DNA of 64,000 nucleotides, from NCBI GenBank assembly GCA_964036295.1, contig OZ038465.1:6389167-6453166 (forward strand). The letters run 5' to 3'. How positions within the stretch are numbered: position 1 is the stretch's first letter; every line of letters begins with the position of its first letter. The notes beneath the pieces are model-generated. The model was given only the letters and a program-made list of their open reading frames with translations. It did not search any database and was not told the DNA's origin. The translations under genes and the position numbers were made by a program. Shown piece by piece: positions 22,742-33,320 of the stretch. Source of the DNA: Plumapathes pennacea (lineage: Eukaryota; Cnidaria; Anthozoa; Antipatharia; Myriopathidae).

Positions 22742-23082
22742 TAAAACCGCTGCTTTTGCCTTCACTATCGCTATTGCTATTCACTTCACTATTGCTTGAG
22801 TTGTGCGAACCGTCTGCCGCCGCAGGCGAGGAGTGGGAACTAGCACCCAGTCTACTAGAGTCGCTCTGAGTCTGAAACCTGGCCTTATATTCCTATATTG
22901 AATCTTACGATGCATCCTACCTAATTTCCTATTCCTATATTGTAATGATTGTGCCCTATTTTTGTAATAAAGAGTGTAAATCTGGTTCACTTATATTATT
23001 TTCCCTCTACTTTTGTATCAATATGTAACTCTGTCCAGTGTTTTTTGCAATGTATTTTGTAATGAAAAAGTGTATACTAATT
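22742..23082. other. NCKIPSD 5' region
   Basis: Contains the likely 5' UTR and promoter of NCKIPSD on the minus strand. I see no TATA box. No second gene. Confidence 0.4.
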
Positions 23083-23280
23083 TGAAACTGCGCCTGCGGA
23101 TACTAATTTAGACCTGCACATGCGCATCTGCGCCTCATCATGCCCATTTGCGTTATACTAATTTGGATCTGCGCATGCGCATATTAATTTAGACCTGCGC
23201 CTGTGCATATTACTTTGGACCCGCGCCTGCGCATACTAATTTGGGCCTGCGCATATTAAAAAACCTGCGCGTGCCGCGAG
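23083..23280. repeat. Degenerate ~26-bp minisatellite made of NRF1-like motifs
   Basis: Repeats of a unit like TACTAATTTGGACCTGCGCA followed by TGCGCA. Successive GCGC-N-TGCGC cores sit at 23171, 23197 and 23223, a 26-bp period, with weaker copies at 23090, 23116 and 23246. One core is exactly GCGCATGCGC, the consensus site of the transcription factor NRF1. It lies 350-540 bp upstream of the NCKIPSD start codon and could act as a promoter element, or be only a CG-rich tandem repeat. Confidence 0.8.
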
Positions 23281-23545
23281 GATTCAATGACGCTGAGAAT
23301 GAGTTTTTCACGAGTTTTTCTCAAAAGTGAACAACCTGCACTCCCCCTTAGCTTTCCGATGAAAGACGGATTCAACTGTCGGTTTAAACCGTACACGAGA
23401 TATCCCGAGTTTGTCGACAGATTTAAAATGCGGCCTACATTACAATAACGTTTGTTTTCATCATAAGTAATATACACAAACCATTTTTTACTTGTTACTA
23501 GTTACAGAGTGAACTAATCCAGGAAGTTTAACTAAATACAATATA

Positions 23546-23863
23546 TAGAGCCGTTTTCGGATGACTGTCGAAAACCAAAACCAAAGTAATCACACAGGCC
23601 AATCACAGAGACTGAGAAAAAACAGTTCAGCCAATTGGAAGCCAAAGTAATTTGCGTTTGGTCTTGCGTTTGGTTTTACTTTCCAATCAGCATTGCGAGT
23701 ACACGCCATCGCTTGCGTGAGAAGTGTTTGGTTTTGGTTTTGGTTTTGTTCCTGATTGGCTGAGCATGCTGACAAACTCGTGTGGACCAATCCGAAAGCG
23801 AAGCAAACGCAAAACCAAAGCAATCACACGATTACTTTCGACAGTCATCCGAAAACCGCTCTA
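23546..23863. mobile_element. TIR element, TATAGAGCSGTTTTCGG family, copy 1
   Basis: About 318 bp with clear inverted ends: TAGAGCCGTTTTCGGATGAC and the complement of GACAGTCATCCGAAAACCGC. The inside is rich in AAACCAAAACCAAA, its complement, and CCAATCA-like motifs. The boundary with TATA on both sides makes a TA or TATA duplication likely. A diverged relative is at 57480-57838. Confidence 0.82.
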
Positions 23864-24444
23864 TAAATAAAATAAATTTATATGTAATTAAAAACGTTTA
23901 ACAGTAAAAAGGATAACTAAGGTTAAGGATTGCTGGGCCAATAGCACTTTGGAAGGCTAATAAAGAAGGGGAATTTCTAATACCGTAAGGTAAGCGGTTT
24001 CATATACGAATGGACCGAGCAAGCAAAAAATAGCTAAATGATAGCACATTACATCGAGCTTGCAAGAATTTAAGGTTAGTCGTTTGGCGGGATAAAATAT
24101 CTAATGGTAGGGGATGTGACATTCATGGCTACCTGTGACCAATTAACAGAGATGTACAGGACCAGAAGGCGAGACTGAATTTGAAGCAGTCCAGTTAGAA
24201 ATAATCTTACTGGCAAGATCTAGTCGCTACGTAGACGCATTGCCAGAGTGACATGCGCGTTCAACGTCCTATAACGAACTCCACTGAAGCGGTGTAATGG
24301 CGCAGGCGGGCACCGCAGTCAGTTATTCTATGGTTGACCGATTGCGAGATTTGGAGACCGCCTCGCTGATCGCTGAGGAGATATATGGAAGGATATCCAT
24401 TACTCACTCGCAGATTTCTATTTTCCTTGGTCCTTAATAAGTTC
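23864..24444. other. Intergenic between the TIR element and the GPCR 3' end
   Basis: AT-rich; no gene recognised. It probably contains the 3' UTR of the GPCR gene. Confidence 0.4.
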
Positions 24445-25563
24445 TCATCCAATCTCTTCCGCTCTTTGCTGTTCGTTTCTCGCATCTACATCCCACTGCC
24501 CTGCGTAGTTGGTCATGTGAAGAATAGTGACAGGCGTGAACGCCTTTGGAACTTGCGCCAAGCGATAATTCTTGCGGCGCTGGGAAACAATCATGGAGCT
24601 GGAATACTGCTCTCTCAAATGCTCGCTGAACCTGCGCCTCAGACTGGGAGAATCCAAGCTGGACGTATGGCTTTCTCCATCTTTACAACAAAAGCACCTC
24701 TTAATGATAGCCAGAAGCGGCCGGCGGAAACTGCTGTTAAGAAGGAAACACACGCTTGGCTTAAGCGCGCTGTTTGCATGCGCCAGCATGATCGCCAACT
24801 CTATGTGCCTGGTCTTGGAATTGAATATCTCAAGAAACCATTCGACGTACACAGGAAGCCAGGACAATTTGAACACAAGCATGATCACAACCAACATGCG
24901 CAGCGTTTTTTTCCTGGAACTTACGATAGCGCGCCTTCCCGCGCTCGTTTGGTTTCCAGGAATTTCTCGGAACCACAGTCTGTGTGCAACCATAGAGTAC
25001 ATGACCGACATGACTATTGTCGGCAGGGCATACATGAGAACGAATGCGGCCAAGTAGTAAGCATGTCTCAGGGTCGTGTTTGTCTTTTCTAAGTTGTTCA
25101 AACACTGCAATGTGTCGTCTTTCTCCCTCACCGCGTACATGTAAAATGGAGGGGAACCAAATGCCACTGCGACGCCCCAGACGGACATGATTATTATCCT
25201 AGTTTTACGATCAATCGTAATTCTCCTGAGTGGGGCGAATACCGCGACGAATCTGTACACGGCTATCACAACGAGTGTTAGAGTCGAAGCCGTTACTGAA
25301 ATGATACTCGCTCCAGAGGCGATTTTGCAAGTGATGTCGCCAGCCAATCCGTCCAGCCACTCCAGTCTAACGCAGACAAAGTAGGCCCAAAAGGGCATGG
25401 CGACGAATGTGATAAGCAGGTCTGCGCACGCCATATTTGCCAGGTGACAATTTGTGGACGAGCGCGAGCGTCGGGGCTTCGAGAAGAATATGTGAATCAT
25501 CAACGAGTTTCCCACGAGAGACATCACCATGATGATGACGTAAGCAGCGAACTGCCCAGTCAT
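24445..25563 (-). CDS. Rhodopsin-class (class A) G protein-coupled receptor, neuropeptide-receptor-like
   Basis: An uninterrupted frame of 372 residues with seven hydrophobic segments. TM1 has SLVGNSLMIH, TM2 NMACADLLITF, and TM3 starts at CKIASGAS and ends IAVYRFVAVFAPLRR. A cysteine in the second extracellular loop (LQCLNN) can pair with the TM3 cysteine. TM6 is LVFKLSWLPVYVEW and TM7 is ANSALKPSVCFLLNSSFRR. The tail is serine- and arginine-rich with a CFCC palmitoylation-like cluster. Three signature motifs are off consensus: DRY reads YRF, NPxxY reads KPSVC and CWxP reads SWLP. TM1 begins almost at ATG 25563, so a short extracellular N-terminus from an upstream exon is likely; TTTCCCAACAG and TTTACAG acceptor-like sites lie just upstream. 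The ligand is unknown. Overall resemblance is to peptide-type receptors, but I cannot place a subfamily. Confidence 0.88.
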   Translation of the reverse strand: MTGQFAAYVIIMVMSLVGNSLMIHIFFSKPRRSRSSTNCHLANMACADLLITFVAMPFWAYFVCVRLEWLDGLAGDITCKIASGASIISVTASTLTLVVIAVYRFVAVFAPLRRITIDRKTRIIIMSVWGVAVAFGSPPFYMYAVREKDDTLQCLNNLEKTNTTLRHAYYLAAFVLMYALPTIVMSVMYSMVAHRLWFREIPGNQTSAGRRAIVSSRKKTLRMLVVIMLVFKLSWLPVYVEWFLEIFNSKTRHIELAIMLAHANSALKPSVCFLLNSSFRRPLLAIIKRCFCCKDGESHTSSLDSPSLRRRFSEHLREQYSSSMIVSQRRKNYRLAQVPKAFTPVTILHMTNYAGQWDVDARNEQQRAEEIG

Positions 25564-28500
25564 GACGTCACTGGACGAAATGTCGGCGATGCTGTAAACT
25601 GTTGGGAAAGAAACAAGGAAATCATGGCTTCGCCCGTCTCACAAGTCACACAAGTCCTGAATACTGAAATACAAATTCTCCAGAAAGAATAACAGAGTGT
25701 GAGAAACGGGGGTCAAAGAGCCAGAGTCGGTTGCACCATCTTTTCGTAGGGGGTTCCAGGCCCGCGCACGAAACCGTGACAGAGAAAACTGGGCCATAAT
25801 GCTCATTAGTACGCCCTCATTTATACTATTTTGCCTTCACTGCACACCCGATCACACACTAGAGTTTGAGACATGGGCTGGTTGGTCAGCCAGGCCCGCG
25901 TTAGACTTTATTCCCGCGTCCTGAGCGTATATGATTACAGTTAACTGGACGCTATATGATGAATCTACATGCGCCATAGCCGGACACGTAAATCCTTTAA
26001 AAAAAAACCTCTTCTGGGAAAAAATTAGGGACCGTGTACCCCCGATCAGTGCTATGTTGTCACTTTGGGGTTTTGAGGTATAGTATTGCTAAATTAATGA
26101 TCTCGACGTTGTTGGGGAGGTTGACCGTAGATGGCTCCCCTTGCTCAACGGTATCTTTTATACTCATCTCCCATGAACCCCTGCGCGGTACGCTCACACC
26201 CAGGTCTCCGTTCCATGCCGGCAAAATATCAATATTTATGCTAATTCTGATTATCACAAATTACATTGTTCGTTCTCATTGACTTGTTTCCGCTGGTTGT
26301 GCTTGTTTTAAAAGACCGCGGCGGCTGCGTTAACGTTGTTAAAAAGCTGTATTTACCGAGTCATCAATCATTTGACAATTGCTGTTTCCGCGTGTAGTAT
26401 AAAATATGTCAAACAGCAAATTTTTTGCGCGCGAAGTAATTAAAAACACTTCCAGAACGTGCTTGAAAACGGCCCGCCTTATTTTTTTACTGATCGCAAT
26501 CAGACTGATCTTGTCGTGAGAGGCACTTTTCCTTGAAGTGATACTCAGGGAAGAAATGAGGCTTATTTTACTCATCCTTTTGCTTGCTATTTCCTTCTTG
26601 GTAGCTGCCCCAGTGTTTTAGATTACAGTATATCTGGTGATCTTCATTACCACTAATGTGACAATCTATAATTTTCCCTCCGGATTTGTTATCATAATAT
26701 TGTTTGACTAAGTACTTTCATTTTCAACCGCATATTAAAAGGGTTTTCTTCATGGTCATTGCAAGCTAGAAAAGAATTCAGCATTCAAAAATACACTGAT
26801 CTAAGGATACTATGAAGGTTTTAACACTTTTTCAATTGAATTTATCGGACATCAGCACTTCTGACAACTTTACACAATATTAAATTTGTCAATTTACAGG
26901 ATCGGCATAAGAACAGGGTAATTTGATCGATACAAAGACGCGGGAGTTGCTGTATTTCGTAATGGAAAATTGTCAATTCTCACTACATCAATCATACTGT
27001 CTATTCGCAAATGGTTGGGGGAATTTTTGTTGTGATCTCAAGAGTGAAAGTGTTGGTAAATTTGTTGCTGGGCAGGCTGAGGGGCACTGGCGCATTTTAA
27101 TTGCTTCGCGATGAGTTGGCGTTTCGGGATAGTGACGTCACTGATCGGCATATGAGCTCAAAGAAAGCCCGTATAGTTACTGCAAGAAAAGTGTCAATAG
27201 AATGACAATGGTATTTGTCAAATTTCTTCAAATACTCACAAACAGCTGACGTGATGTGTACCCAGCCTTTGATAACTTGCCAAACACAATAACGCCTTCT
27301 GTTACGAATTGCTGGCTCCAGTGACAGTAAAAGGTGATTGCGAAAGTTTAGGTGAAACTCAGTTAACAAAGCATCTTTTCATTCAACCGCGAAATAGCTG
27401 ATACGTGATCCTGACTTGCGCGGTGCACAGTTTTTTTCTCGGGTGTTGTTTTCTTTCTGTAATTAGCTTTGTTTAAGCGTCAGTTTCAAATGTAACTTTG
27501 AGTTAAAAGAGATGAGTAATATACCGACGCATGACAATGGCTGTCGACCGAAATAGCACGATTTTTGAATTTTCAGTTGCTCAGGAACTAACCCTCAGTT
27601 GTTTTAGGAAGCGGCAAAGATAATTGGAAATGTGAATGAATTTATCGGAAATGGCATCTAATTTTCTCAGTAGGGGTACCGATGAATCGATCAATCTTTT
27701 TAAAACCAATTATTGGAACATACCTACTCTTTTATTGCAGTGTCAGTGCCGTTCGGTGTATATCTGTGGTAATACGTTACTGTGCTAATTGGATAATGCG
27801 AAAGTCAGTCACAGTTTAGGGTCCCAGTTTAGAAATCACCAACAACTGTTACAATACAATAGACTTAATAAATCATAGCCCGCCATCAACAGTTAACGCA
27901 AGTTCTTCCGCCCTTCCCTGCCGAGGTGTTTGATTCACTCATCCTAATAGAACTTCCTCGTCTTAACGTAGAAACTGCTTAAAAAACGTGTAGACGCAAA
28001 ATCATCGGTTCCTCGCCAATAATTAACCTTTCGGCGCTTTGATTTAAAGTCATTTTTGCGTCGGTAAGAGTGCGCAGTGACTCAGTCTGAAGAAAACTTC
28101 TCTGAATCATTGATTCAAAAACTAAAGTTAGAACTTACTGAAAATACGCTGCTCAGGCCCAGTCAGTTGGGTACATCATGGGTGACCTCGATAGTTCAGT
28201 CTGGTTCAAGAAACGCATGATATCGACTTCGAATGTGTATGTAGTTGACTTTTGATTTCATTACGCAGGAAGGATCTGCTAATTGGTTTAATTAAATCCG
28301 GGAGCCTCAGGACAGATAAATTAGATAATGAACCAAACTTCGATTAAAACATACCCTTTTGTGTAGTAGCACTTCCCAGTATCCAAAACAAGGTATTATT
28401 CGCCATTTTCTTGCAGTGCTTGTGTTTGGAAGCAGTAGTTTGGCAGTGCAAGTCAACATTCGTTTTTCCGTCGACCCGAACTTTCGTACAGCCCACGATT

Positions 28501-28677
28501 TGAGTCCCGTAAAAAGAAGACCCAAGAAAACTCCGTAATTTTTCACAAGGAAAAATGCTCTGACTGAATAGTGTGTTTCACCAGTCACCGTGAACTTAGT
28601 ATGTTCTTCCGTGTGTTTAATAGACCCCTGCACGGATTTGAATGCATGATGGGTAATAGGGGAAAGAACAATGAAGC
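25564..28677. other. Intergenic, no gene recognised
   Basis: About 3.1 kb without a coding exon I can support. It should include the GPCR promoter and perhaps its first exon. Short open frames on both strands have no recognisable domains. Confidence 0.4.
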
Positions 28678-28785
28678 ATGGCGGCGACGCGTGCAAAAAG
28701 TCTCGGTCACGATCACGTGACACATACAGCTGTAGAGTCAAAGTATGTTCTGAACAATTGTTTGCACGTAATTTTAAACGAACTT
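28678..28785 (+). CDS. Possible orphan first coding exon
   Basis: ATG in a good context (AAGCATGGCGGCG), 36 codons beginning MAATRAKSLGHDHVTHTAVE, ending in phase 0 at a strong donor (CTT|GTAAGTATAG). I do not recognise the protein and found no following exon on this strand before SLC35C1. It could be a non-conserved transcript initiated near the 3' end of CTU2, or chance. Confidence 0.25.
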
Positions 28786-28936
28786 GTAAGTATAGAAAAT
28801 GTTCAAAATTCAGATGAAATGCACAGACGCTCTACATTCTGGAATTTTGCAGATACATGTAATGGTGAAATTAGACACAAATGATAAAGTGGAATAATGA
28901 AATGAAATGAATTAATCCTGCATCTGGGTGTAATGT

Positions 28937-30334
28937 TCAGTCTTCCAGCAAGAAGTCCTTGATCTGTTCCTTCATTTCAGGTTTATTTGCACTGTCTGTT
29001 ACAAACAAGGGCAAGCAATCAACAGAGCAGTTTGTATCCTTCAGTGTCAACTGACACCCATAACACAAAGTTTCTGTGACGTTGTCCCATGAGAGTTTGT
29101 CCAACACCTCCTTGCTCGCACTTTCTATCTCTTGACCTGGTGATACATTGCTGGATGCCTCTGCTGTGAGCTTACTGATGCCATCTGAAAGTAGCTCAAC
29201 CTGTGGTAAGCTAGACTGCACTTTATGTGCTTGCCTGGGAACGCCACAGAGTGAACAATGTGACACATCTTTATCCATTTCCTGAGCCAACAGTTTGTCT
29301 CCTGTCCTAAAGATTGTGCTGACAGTGAAAGGGAAATTTGCCTGCAAGCCACACACAAAACCTTCTGTCAATCGATCTATGCTTGCATGCGAAGTAGCCA
29401 TGGTGCTGAGAGAAGGTATCCCAGTGATTACGTCAATCTTGTGGAAGAAATTGTACAATCCAATTTCTTTAGCCATGAACTCTCGCATGGGCCTGATGAA
29501 CATGATATCACCATGACGACAATCACTAAAGCCTGTGTCGTAAGGCACTGCTCCTCCCCTCCCTTGAGAAATGTTGGACAGCAGTCTAACAGCCAGTCTT
29601 GTTGCACTGTCTCCAAACATGACCTTGGTGTAACCCTCCTTTCTGGCTATCCCGAGAAGAACTTGACATCGCAGTGATTTCAGAAGGTCTTCTTTGGCAG
29701 TCAGCGAGGACACTGACTCGAACAACACTTTGAGCCTGGTTTCTGGGTCATGACCGCAAATTCCGGCGCTAGCATCCGTTTCTCGCTCCATTTTCGCTTC
29801 TTTCAAGCTGAAAACGTCCTCTAAGTGAGCAAGGTAGAATGGAAGCCCCCGTTCAGCGACGATTTCCTCGATCTTCTGGGTGGTGACTTTTTTCTCCTTC
29901 GCGTCCATGCCGAAAATAGAACCTTCTTCGATGAACACGACACCGGGTAGAAAGCGCAGTTTCCTGATCACGCGATCGCTGACTCCTTCACTGACTAGGT
30001 GAAGCATCGCACTGGAAGAAGAACCCCCTGAGAACGCCAACAGTACTTTCTCATCATGTCGCACGACACGCGATTTGCCGAGTGTCGCCCTGTACTTGTG
30101 GGTAAAATAAGCTAAGAAGCACGATTTGCAGAGTGGATCGTTCAGTCGAACACGCACAACAGCTGGTTCGGAACACTTCATGCAAGCCTGGCTGGTTGAC
30201 TCGCATTTTTCAAGGGGAATTTGGTCTGAATCACTTTCTTGTATGCTGCACATGTCGCACAAATATATTTTCCCGAAGTATCTGCGCACGCGCTTTGTTG
30301 ATGACCGCTGGATTTCTGGGGTCAGTCGCTGCAT
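28937..30334 (-). CDS. CTU2: Cytoplasmic tRNA 2-thiolation protein 2 (CTU2/NCS2)
   Basis: Single-exon frame of up to 465 residues. CTU2 works with CTU1 to thiolate the wobble uridine (mcm5s2U34) of tRNAs for Lys, Glu and Gln, with sulphur supplied through URM1. Features are an N-terminal Cys cluster (ACMKCSEPAVVRVRLNDPLC, KSCF), the PP-loop-like LLAFSGGSSSSAMLHLV in an ATP-pyrophosphatase fold, RCQVLLGIARKEGYTKVMFG, MFIRPMREFMAKEIGLYN and C-terminal CSLCG and CYGCQ pairs. The first ATG is 30334, but the human protein begins at a position matching MCSIQESDSDQ, so ATG 30253 may be the real start. That would leave 438 residues, shorter than the roughly 515 in human. It is divergent from SLC35C1. 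Absence of introns is unusual for this region. Confidence 0.93.
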   Translation of the reverse strand: MQRLTPEIQRSSTKRVRRYFGKIYLCDMCSIQESDSDQIPLEKCESTSQACMKCSEPAVVRVRLNDPLCKSCFLAYFTHKYRATLGKSRVVRHDEKVLLAFSGGSSSSAMLHLVSEGVSDRVIRKLRFLPGVVFIEEGSIFGMDAKEKKVTTQKIEEIVAERGLPFYLAHLEDVFSLKEAKMERETDASAGICGHDPETRLKVLFESVSSLTAKEDLLKSLRCQVLLGIARKEGYTKVMFGDSATRLAVRLLSNISQGRGGAVPYDTGFSDCRHGDIMFIRPMREFMAKEIGLYNFFHKIDVITGIPSLSTMATSHASIDRLTEGFVCGLQANFPFTVSTIFRTGDKLLAQEMDKDVSHCSLCGVPRQAHKVQSSLPQVELLSDGISKLTAEASSNVSPGQEIESASKEVLDKLSWDNVTETLCYGCQLTLKDTNCSVDCLPLFVTDSANKPEMKEQIKDFLLED

Positions 30335-30389
30335 TCTGCGCTAGGCTGGGTCCGCTAGGCTGTTGGTTGCTGAGCTTCTTCTAGTCAAT
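30335..30389. promoter_or_regulatory. Very short divergent spacer, CTU2 / SLC35C1
   Basis: Only 55 bp separate ATG 30334 (CTU2, -) from ATG 30390 (SLC35C1, +), or 136 bp if CTU2 starts at 30253. The 5' UTRs probably overlap or the core promoter extends into the coding ends. No TATA or CCAAT box seen. Confidence 0.55.
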
Positions 30390-33320
30390 ATGAGCGAATC
30401 GCTGTTTGTGAAATCACTTCGAATCTCTGTTGTAGTTGCAGCTTACTGGTAAGTTCCCGTTATCTACTTAGAGTTTGATTCGAATTTCACGTGACGAGAT
30501 CAGGAAGTTGCCACCAAAATTAGTTATAAATTTTGAAGTTTAGTCAGTTTATAGTTTAGTGTGGCTAGTTTCTCACGTTTTATCATTTTTCCCGTCAGGG
30601 TTATATCTATCTCTTTGGTATTCTTAAACAAGTACCTGTTGAGCAGTCCAGATCTAAAGGTATAGTTTCATGTTTTAGAAAGTGAAAATTAAATTTGCAC
30701 AAATTGACGTGGCGTTCATCATAAATGATATAAAAAAGTTAAACGTACACACGACTGCATTCGATTTTTAGTGTCTCAATACTGAATTTTGATGATAGAA
30801 TATATCAGCTATACTTGTCACTGAAGATGATATTTTTGTTGGACTGTCTAGTGTTGTTGTATTGTGTTGTGTTTATTTTTTGTATTGTAAGTTGTCAGGC
30901 ACTGTCACGCGCGTCGACGTGTACATAAGAGCCACGTGGTAAATGCATTCCACAAAAGAAATTTGATTCCTTTCCAATGTAATCAGCTATTCTTGTTACA
31001 GTCATGTATAAACTTTATTCTATATTAAGTAAGTAAAGTTTTATGTGCATTATATATTACTCTGTATGCATCAGCCTAAAGTTTTCCACCTCTTTGTAAC
31101 ATAACTTTGTACATGCTAGATTGCTTACATAACCACAGGCGGCCCACAATGCAGTATTTTTGACTATTTCACAATCATTCGGCAGGGCCCAAAACTGTTG
31201 GTTCACACGAGGCTTTCAAGATAGTAAACTTGAAATAAACGTTATTACTAATATTTTACTAATTTTACTGACATTACAATTTTTTTAATCGAGTCCAGGT
31301 TTTATAAATTTTTTAAAATTGAGTCCAGGTTTTACAAATTTTTCAGAATCGAGTCCAGGTTTTACAAATTAGAGTGCAGTCCAGTCCAGTCCAGTCCGGG
31401 TTTTACAATGTGCCCTTACATACTGTACATGTATAGCTGTTAATTAAAGTTGGTTTTTTTGTTATTATTGTTTTAATTTGTTTTGTTTTTTTTTTTTCAG
31501 TTAAATGCCCCATTGTTTATCACTTGGTTCCAATGTGTCATCAGCCTTATTGGCTTGTTCCTCTTGAGTTTTCTTGGAGATAAATATCCCCAGATTGACA
31601 AATTCCCTGCATTCTCCATAGACTTCAAGATTGCCAGACAGGTATGCATGAACATTGAGTACAATGAAACCTCGATATAACAAAACCTTGCTATAACAAA
31701 CACATTTTCCCAGTCCCTTGGCCTTCATTATATCAAGGTTTCGCTGCCACGTTAATAGGGGAGGTAAGAAAATAGGCCTTTGGTAAGAAAAGGGGACTGT
31801 ATGGAAAAAGGGAAATTTAATACCTTTAAATTGTTGTTTGAAACTCCTGCCTGACCTGAAGAGTGGGAAATGAAAAATCTCAAGAATATCCCTGACCCTT
31901 ATAGGCCTCCAGACATGCATTTTCTTTTCAACAACACATTGTATGTTCATTTCTGGTAGTCTAGTACATTTTTACTACCTGTAAAAATTTTAAAAGGGCC
32001 ACTGTGCCACTATTAATACTATTTTTAAATTTATTTGGTACTGCTTGTTTGCTTGGTACTTGCAGGTGCTTCCCTTGTCGGCAGTGTTTGTGGGGATGAT
32101 TATGTTCAATAACTTGTGCCTCAAGAACCTGGGTGTGTCCTTCTACAATGTGGGGCGTTCTCTCACCACTGTGTTCAATGTGGTATGTAAGTCTCCATTT
32201 TGGTGTGACTGAAAATGTTTAGAGCATAATTAGCACCCAGCCTTCATCAGAGCCTACAGACATAAAGCTGGGTAATTTCTTTGGCATTTCATCAGGATGC
32301 AAAGAATTTGGAAAGCTAAGAAATCAAACAGTTTCATTATTTGTATACTGTCAGGTGACTGGATGGCCGCATGTTCAAAAAACAGGCAGGTTTTGATGTC
32401 AATCGATTGGTAGTTCGACTTTTTGACTTTGGTTGAGTGGAATAGTCATGCACCATGTAAACTACTTTGAGATGCTTGAAATAGAATTTAAAAAGGAAAA
32501 AGGAAAGACAGAAAAAAATTATAGGCAAAAAAGAAATACAATCACCATATTTTATGGGGGTCCCACTAGTACTGATAATATTATTGTATAGTGATTAATT
32601 ATAATATATAATCATATTAATATCCTAACAAAACTTTGTCCATAGATCTGTTCATATCTGATTTTGGGTCAGATGACATCACTGAAAGCCATTCTGTGCT
32701 GTGGTATCATAATTGGTGGATTTCTGCTGGGAGTCGACCAGGAGGGTAGTGGTGGCAGCTTGTCTTACATCGGCATTGTCTTTGGCATTCTTGCCAGTCT
32801 GTGTGTGTCCTTAAATGCCATTTACACCAAAAAGATCCTTCCAGTTGTCGATGGAAATATCTGGCGTCTTCAGCTCTATAACAATTTCAATGCTATATTT
32901 CTGTTTGTTCCATTGATGCTACTTAACTCCGAGGTGCAAGAGATTATTGCCTTTCCAAAATTAGGCGATCTGCACTTCTGGGGTTTCATGACCTTGGGTG
33001 GTGTCTTTGGCATTGCCATTGGTTACATTACTGGCCTACAAATCAAGGTGACAAGCCCCTTAACCCACAACATCAGTGGTACCGCCAAGGCATGTGCGCA
33101 GACAATCCTTGCTGTTATGGTGAATAGCGAGATCAAGACTGGGCTTTGGTGGTTGAGCAATGCAATGGTGTTGGGTGGGTCACTGTTGTACACGAGGGTA
33201 AAGCATGCAGAGATGAAAGCACAGCATGCCAAGATTGAAGCTACTCAGGAAAAAAATAATGGCAAAGGAAATGGAAACACCAATGGAATTGGAGATCATA
33301 AAAAGCCTGGGATTGTCTAG
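30390..33320 (+). CDS. SLC35C1: GDP-fucose transporter of the Golgi
   Basis: Five exons: 30390-30448, 30599-30659, 31501-31641, 32066-32182 and 32646-33320, giving 350 residues. SLC35C1 exchanges cytosolic GDP-fucose for GMP across the Golgi membrane, feeding fucosyltransferases; its loss in humans causes leukocyte adhesion deficiency II. The reading contains the family's most conserved stretches: [105 protein letters not shown] and [12 protein letters not shown]. About ten membrane segments are present. The tail is hydrophilic and lysine- and asparagine-rich. All introns are GT-AG. It starts 55 bp from CTU2 on the opposite strand. Confidence 0.97.
31664..31745. repeat. Fragment of a pogo-like repeat in an SLC35C1 intron
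   Basis: The sequence ACCTCGATATAACAAAACC with the nearly inverted TTATATCAAGGTTTCG resembles Tc1/mariner/pogo terminal sequences; the element is truncated. Confidence 0.4.

Noticed and set aside
22742-22765. Upstream extension of NCKIPSD (MKAKAAVL...)
   Set aside because: It begins with GTG, not ATG. The human protein starts at the residue matching ATG 22741.
24385-25092. 235-residue plus-strand frame
   Set aside because: Antisense to the GPCR, which has clear seven-helix motifs on the minus strand.
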